Under the pieces are notes generated by a model that searched no databases, was not told the origin of the DNA, and saw nothing but the letters and a program-made list of their open reading frames with translations. This document shows positions 32,215 to 35,333 of a stretch of 35,333 nucleotides of DNA, piece after piece (position 1 is the stretch's first letter; each line of letters opens with the position of its first letter). Source of the stretch: Minisyncoccota bacterium (lineage in GTDB: Bacteria; Patescibacteriota; Minisyncoccia; Phycocordibacterales; UBA9973); assembly GCA_018062505.1 (NCBI GenBank), contig JAGOSA010000001.1, positions 1 through 35,333 on the forward strand, in the 5' to 3' direction. A program made the translations under genes and the position numbers.

Positions 32215-33050
32215 GTATTTCTCCACCTTGCCGTAACGCCAGCCGGAAGCAATGCACCTCGAGATGAAGTTTCTTTCAAGACGAGTTCAAGTACTTCTAT
32301 AATCCCGCCATGCTTTTTTTCAACTTCCTTGAGACAGTTGCCGAAAGCCAAAGCCGAGTATCCAGACGCATATCCAGAAATAATGAAAAAGGCCGGCTTA
32401 TCAGAAAGCAGATCTGTGCAAGCGCTAAAAAGCTCCAAAAAGTTTTCTTCGATTTTCCAGACTTCGCCATCAGGACCGCGTCCAAAAGCTGGCGGATCCA
32501 TAACGATTGCGTCGTACTTGTTGCCGCGCTTCACTTCCCTTTTTGCAAACTGGAGGGCGTCGTCGACAATCCAGCGAATCGCATTTTCTGAAAGATTGTT
32601 TTGCTTAGCATTTTCTTTTGCCCATTCAATCACAGGTTTAGAAGCATCAACGTGTGTCACCTCAGCGCCTGCTTTTGCTGCGGCAATCGTTGCGCCGCCA
32701 GTGTAGCCAAAAAGGTTGAGTACTTTGAGTGGTCGAGAAATATTTTTTACAATAAATTCCCAGTTATTGATTTGCTCAGGGAAAATACCAACATGCTTGA
32801 ATGATGTCGGCTTGATGACAAACGTAATGCCGCCGTGTTCGATGTTCCAGCTTTCCGGAACGCTGCCTTTTTTTGACCACGATCCAGTTTTTGAATCGAT
32901 GCGATCAAAAGAAAGCATGGCTTCATTCCATTTTTCAAGAGACAAACCTTTCGGCCACAGCGCTTCAGGATCTGGGCGGCGCACAACAATGTCGCCGATT
33001 TTCTCTAGCTTCTCGCCAACTCCTGAATCTAGCAATTCGTACTTATTCAT
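32208..33050 (-). CDS. Class I SAM-dependent methyltransferase (RlmI/COG1092-like)
   Basis: The SAM motif I is VLNLFGYTGGATIAAAKAGA, motif II ends in VTHVDASK, and the catalytic-region motif is MDPPAFGRGPDGEVWKIEEN, the form seen in RlmI/RlmK-type rRNA methyltransferases. It is shorter than RlmI (280 against about 396 residues) and lacks the N-terminal PUA domain, so the exact rRNA target is uncertain. The start overlaps the end of the DedA gene by eight bases, so it is translationally coupled. Confidence 0.86.
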   Translation of the reverse strand: MNKYELLDSGVGEKLEKIGDIVVRRPDPEALWPKGLSLEKWNEAMLSFDRIDSKTGSWSKKGSVPESWNIEHGGITFVIKPTSFKHVGIFPEQINNWEFIVKNISRPLKVLNLFGYTGGATIAAAKAGAEVTHVDASKPVIEWAKENAKQNNLSENAIRWIVDDALQFAKREVKRGNKYDAIVMDPPAFGRGPDGEVWKIEENFLELFSACTDLLSDKPAFFIISGYASGYSALAFGNCLKEVEKKHGGIIEVLELVLKETSSRGALLPAGVTARWRNTQ

Positions 33051-33687
33051 TTCCTTTTTCTGCCGTGTGATTTCCTGCTGAGTGCTGCTTCGCTTTTTTT
33101 CTCTTCGTGTACTTGTGATACATATTTATGAAAACTGGAGCAATCAATGAAAGCGCGACAACGATAATAATGATCGGCATGATGAAGCGGTCAGGATTTG
33201 GGACGAGCTGCCCAAAGAAGTAGCCAATGCCAGCTACAACAACAGGCCAGATGATTGCGCCGATCGCATTGTAGATCATGAAAGTTCGGCGGTGCATTTT
33301 GCCGATACCAGCGAGAGGGCCCGCAACGGTGCGGAGAACCGGAATAAATCTCGCAAACAAAAGCGTCAAAACGCCAAAGCGCGTGTAGTACCGCTCGGCG
33401 CGCTGCATGCTGCTGATCGAAATGAGGCCAGAATCATTTTTTTCGAAAAATTTCGTGCCGTACTTTTTCCCCAAATAGTATGAAACTTCATAGCCGAGAA
33501 ATGACGCCACAGCAGTTACGATAATCGTTCCGATGAAAGACATCTTCCCGACTGCCGCCAAAATGCCAAAAGCGAAAATCAAACTGTCGCCCGGAAAGAC
33601 AATGCCGACCAAAAGCCCAGTTTCAGCAAAGATAGCAATAGCTAGGCCGAGAAGACCAAGCGTTGAAAATGTTTCAATGCTGAACAT
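33043..33687 (-). CDS. DedA-family (SNARE-associated) membrane protein
   Basis: The DedA signature is clear: an N-terminal re-entrant hydrophobic region with GIVFPGDSLIFAFG (28-41), the GYEVSYYLGKKYG segment, and RFIPVLRTVAGPLAGIGKM with the two essential arginines. Members transport undecaprenyl phosphate or phospholipids across the membrane. The 214-residue length fits, with an extra basic, hydrophilic C-terminal tail. It sits six bases after a 55-residue membrane protein gene and overlaps the methyltransferase start. Confidence 0.92.
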   Translation of the reverse strand: MFSIETFSTLGLLGLAIAIFAETGLLVGIVFPGDSLIFAFGILAAVGKMSFIGTIIVTAVASFLGYEVSYYLGKKYGTKFFEKNDSGLISISSMQRAERYYTRFGVLTLLFARFIPVLRTVAGPLAGIGKMHRRTFMIYNAIGAIIWPVVVAGIGYFFGQLVPNPDRFIMPIIIIVVALSLIAPVFINMYHKYTKRKKAKQHSAGNHTAEKGNE

Positions 33688-33693
33688 AATAGT

Positions 33694-33861
33694 TTAAAAA
33701 AGATTGAGCAAGTAGCCGAGAATAATAAGTGCGCCAATGGTGCCAACAGCTGGATGAATGCGCCACAAAATGATGTCAATAATAACGAGGCCGAGGAACC
33801 AGAGCAAACCCATCGCTGCGATCGAGTCGCTTATTGTTGAGAGAAATGTCTGTATAGTCAT
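33694..33861 (-). CDS. Tiny membrane protein, 55 residues
   Basis: ATG at 33861, TAA at 33694-33696. The product has two hydrophobic stretches (MGLLWFLGLVIIDIILW and TIGALIILGYLLNLF), so it is a one- or two-helix membrane protein; it resembles no family I know. It is first of a unit with dedA (6-base gap) and the methyltransferase. A -10 box six bases before the ATG supports the start. Confidence 0.7.
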   Translation of the reverse strand: MTIQTFLSTISDSIAAMGLLWFLGLVIIDIILWRIHPAVGTIGALIILGYLLNLF

Positions 33862-33862
33862 G

Positions 33863-33877
33863 GTGATATTTTATCAC
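33863..33877 (-). promoter_or_regulatory. Palindrome over the -10 of the dedA operon
   Basis: GTGATA/TATCAC inverted repeat centred on the -10 TAAAAT (33868-33873), with TGA ahead of it (extended -10). The -10 is six bases from the ATG. A repressor could bind here; no regulator is identified. Confidence 0.45.
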
Positions 33878-33918
33878 ACCAACTTGCGTCCGGCGAGCAT
33901 TATAGTAGGATAGCGAAC

Positions 33919-34107
33919 ATGGAAGGATTATGGACCATACTTACAGAAATCTTCGGCCCGCTCTTCAGCTGGCTAAGGGTATTTCTCGGCTACTTTTTTA
34001 GAGGGCTGCTTTTGGTCATACTGGCTATAGTGTATTTGCCAGCATTCCTCATTACGACATTTCTCAACGACACCTTCGAGAGCATGCTAAAGGAATTTGG
34101 GTTCTAG
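33919..34107 (+). CDS. Small membrane protein, 62 residues
   Basis: The product is almost wholly hydrophobic, with one long or two short helices (FSWLRVFLGYFFRGLLLVI and LAIVYLPAFLITTFL) and an acidic end. There is no recognised family. It is divergent from the dedA unit, with -10-like TATAGT at 33901-33906, and has its own terminator. Codon use and terminator context support it being real. Confidence 0.62.
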   Translation: MEGLWTILTEIFGPLFSWLRVFLGYFFRGLLLVILAIVYLPAFLITTFLNDTFESMLKEFGF

Positions 34108-34120
34108 ACCTAAAAACAAC

Positions 34121-34145
34121 AAAAGGGCTCGAATGAGCCCTTTTT
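34121..34145. terminator. Bidirectional terminator between the 62- and 116-residue genes
   Basis: AAAAGGGCTC/GAGCCCTTTT with a short GAAT loop (34121-34144), T run on both strands. Confidence 0.9.
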
Positions 34146-34152
34146 CGTTTAC

Positions 34153-34503
34153 TTAACTAAATGACCGGATAACATTTACGATTTGTGCCTTAATTTTTTC
34201 GGCTGGCAGTGATACTACGCAAATTCCAGCTGAAAGCTTTACTTCCTTGTTTAAGTGAGGAGGTTCAGTGGTTGGATCACTAATACATATAACTGTCTGC
34301 AGTCCAATCTCTTGCTTAAGTTTATTGAGCAGCGATGGATGGATTGAGCCACTTTGTTCAACGACGATATTTTTCTTGATATCGACAGTTTTCGGAAGTG
34401 AGTTATCTTCAGTGAGTTTCACTTTTATCAGCGGGCCTTTAAGCTCAGGTCGGACTTGGTCGCTTAACCAGTCTCGATCATTCATATTCGTAATAAAGAT
34501 CAT
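34153..34503 (-). CDS. Hypothetical protein, 116 residues
   Basis: A soluble alpha/beta-looking protein: strand-like VKLTEDNSLP, IVVEQSGSIHPSLLNKLKQE, TVICISDPT, GICVVSLPAEKIKAQIVNVI. The alternating pattern resembles a degenerate receiver or small Rossmann-like domain, but no phospho-acceptor set is evident, so this is only an impression. A second ATG lies six codons in. It is a single-gene unit with -10 TATACT about 45 bases upstream and the shared terminator behind. Confidence 0.68.
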   Translation of the reverse strand: MIFITNMNDRDWLSDQVRPELKGPLIKVKLTEDNSLPKTVDIKKNIVVEQSGSIHPSLLNKLKQEIGLQTVICISDPTTEPPHLNKEVKLSAGICVVSLPAEKIKAQIVNVIRSFS

Positions 34504-34587
34504 AGTGTCGGTTTTTTGATTGTTTGGTTTTTTATTTTTTACAAGTATAGACCCCTGAGCTCAGAATGCAAGCGATTTCCGCCAAAA

Positions 34588-35333
34588 TTAGTCTATATAT
34601 ATGCGAGGAACGCGGGCCGAGAGACAAGTTGTGATTTCGTGCGGCGTCGTACCAATCATTTCAGCAATTTCCTGCACGCGAATTTCGGCCTCTCCATCTT
34701 TGCCGATGAGAGTCACTGTATCGCCAACATACGCTTCCCCATCAGTGCCAAGAGACGCCATGAATTGGTCCATACAGATTCTGCCAACAACTGGATAGAT
34801 TCTTCCTTTGACGATAACTTTGCCGCAATTAGAAAGCCTGCGCGGATATCCATCAGCATAGCCGAGTGGCAATGTAATGATTCTCTCGAGGTCGTCCTTG
34901 GCTTTGTATGTTTTGCCGTAGCCGACAACATCGTCTTTGTGGATGGCTTTAAAGTAAGTCACTCTTGTCTTGAGTTCAAGCGCAGGCGCAATGCTCGCTG
35001 AGAAAATGTTCGAATTGCATTCAGGCTCAATACCGTATATGGCAATACCCGGACGAACCATCGTCATATGAAAATCTGGAAAAAGAAAAATCGAGCGAGA
35101 ACTACAGATGTGCAAATACTTCGGACAAAGGCCAAGCCCAGCTGCGTAGTTAACAACTTCTTTGAAGCGAGCATGTTGCATCTTTGTGTACGCCTCATCC
35201 ATGCTGTCTGCAAAATGCGAATAGATACCCTCGCAGTTTATCTTGCCTTCATCTTGATATGCTTTCGCAAGAGCAATAAAAGATTCCTTTCTTTCCCAAT
35301 TGACGCCGACACGCCCCATGCCAGTGTCGATCT
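34588..35333 (-). CDS. alr: Alanine racemase (5' end outside window)
   Basis: The visible 248 codons run open to the window edge and start inside IDTGMGRVG, the conserved alanine racemase segment before the substrate site. The catalytic Tyr region is VGYGKTYKA, followed by LPLGYADGYPRRLSN and the GRICMDQFMASL signature. It makes D-alanine for peptidoglycan; the N-terminal barrel part with the PLP lysine is missing here only because of the window boundary. The C-terminus is complete and ends with a normal TAG. There is no visible terminator directly after it. Confidence 0.95.
   Translation of the reverse strand, partial: IDTGMGRVGVNWERKESFIALAKAYQDEGKINCEGIYSHFADSMDEAYTKMQHARFKEVVNYAAGLGLCPKYLHICSSRSIFLFPDFHMTMVRPGIAIYGIEPECNSNIFSASIAPALELKTRVTYFKAIHKDDVVGYGKTYKAKDDLERIITLPLGYADGYPRRLSNCGKVIVKGRIYPVVGRICMDQFMASLGTDGEAYVGDTVTLIGKDGEAEIRVQEIAEMIGTTPHEITTCLSARVPRIYID

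Noticed and set aside
34504-34600. GAGCTCAGG-type repeat as a terminator of alr
   Set aside because: The GAGCTC core is short and has no T run on the minus strand; it overlaps the likely promoter of the 116-residue gene.
1-35333. tRNA or rRNA genes, CRISPR array, insertion sequences
   Set aside because: I looked for tRNA T-loop and acceptor patterns, regular spaced repeats and transposase motifs on both strands and found none. A tRNA search program would settle the tRNA point.

Overview
The window looks like a chromosomal segment of a Patescibacteria/CPR bacterium, most likely a Parcubacteria-type lineage. The signs are compact housekeeping enzymes (496-residue MetRS with no C-terminal tRNA-binding domain, 190-residue RecO), rplK with no rplA behind it, many small membrane proteins of no recognised family, and almost no Shine-Dalgarno sequences. 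The lineage call is inference from gene content; there is no rRNA and I found no tRNA gene here.

Region 1 (1-15.3 kb, all minus strand, read right to left) is one colinear run: a T-box leader, ileS, a HAD hydrolase, a coiled-coil protein, recO, a large DUF11-like surface protein, glyS, an M16 peptidase, an AI-2E-type permease, metG, tatD and a PQQ-propeller protein cut by the window start. Gaps are 76 bases or less. The IleRS is remarkable: a complete histidine-phosphatase domain is inserted in the catalytic half, and the gene sits behind a T-box riboswitch with a very short Stem I.

Region 2 (15.4-20.0 kb) holds an unknown protein divergent from rarA, then (minus) dut, argS and a three-helix membrane protein with an OB/SNase-like tail.

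Region 3 (20.0-25.7 kb) is an accessory-looking nucleotide block in which most genes have their own promoter and terminator: dut at the edge, a DUF1599 protein, a small unknown, a HIT protein one base ahead of a divergent thymidylate-synthase-family enzyme, a nucleotidyltransferase/deaminase operon, a DHFR and a 2OG-Fe(II) dioxygenase-like protein. Together they could make dTMP (dUTP or dCMP to dUMP to dTMP, with folate recycling). However, the TS-like enzyme has lost most of its phosphate-binding arginines, and DUF1599 and dioxygenase neighbours leave open a modified-pyrimidine pathway.

Region 4 (25.8-27.2 kb, minus) is secE-nusG-rplK, with separate promoters before secE and rplK. Region 5 (27.2-35.3 kb) carries envelope genes: a small secreted Cys protein, SIMPL and FKBP proteins, an MFS exporter, a membrane phosphoesterase, a DedA protein, a RlmI-like methyltransferase, several tiny membrane proteins and a partial alanine racemase at the right edge. 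Several genes here and rarA have a -10 box only 6-9 bases from the ATG, which suggests leaderless mRNAs.
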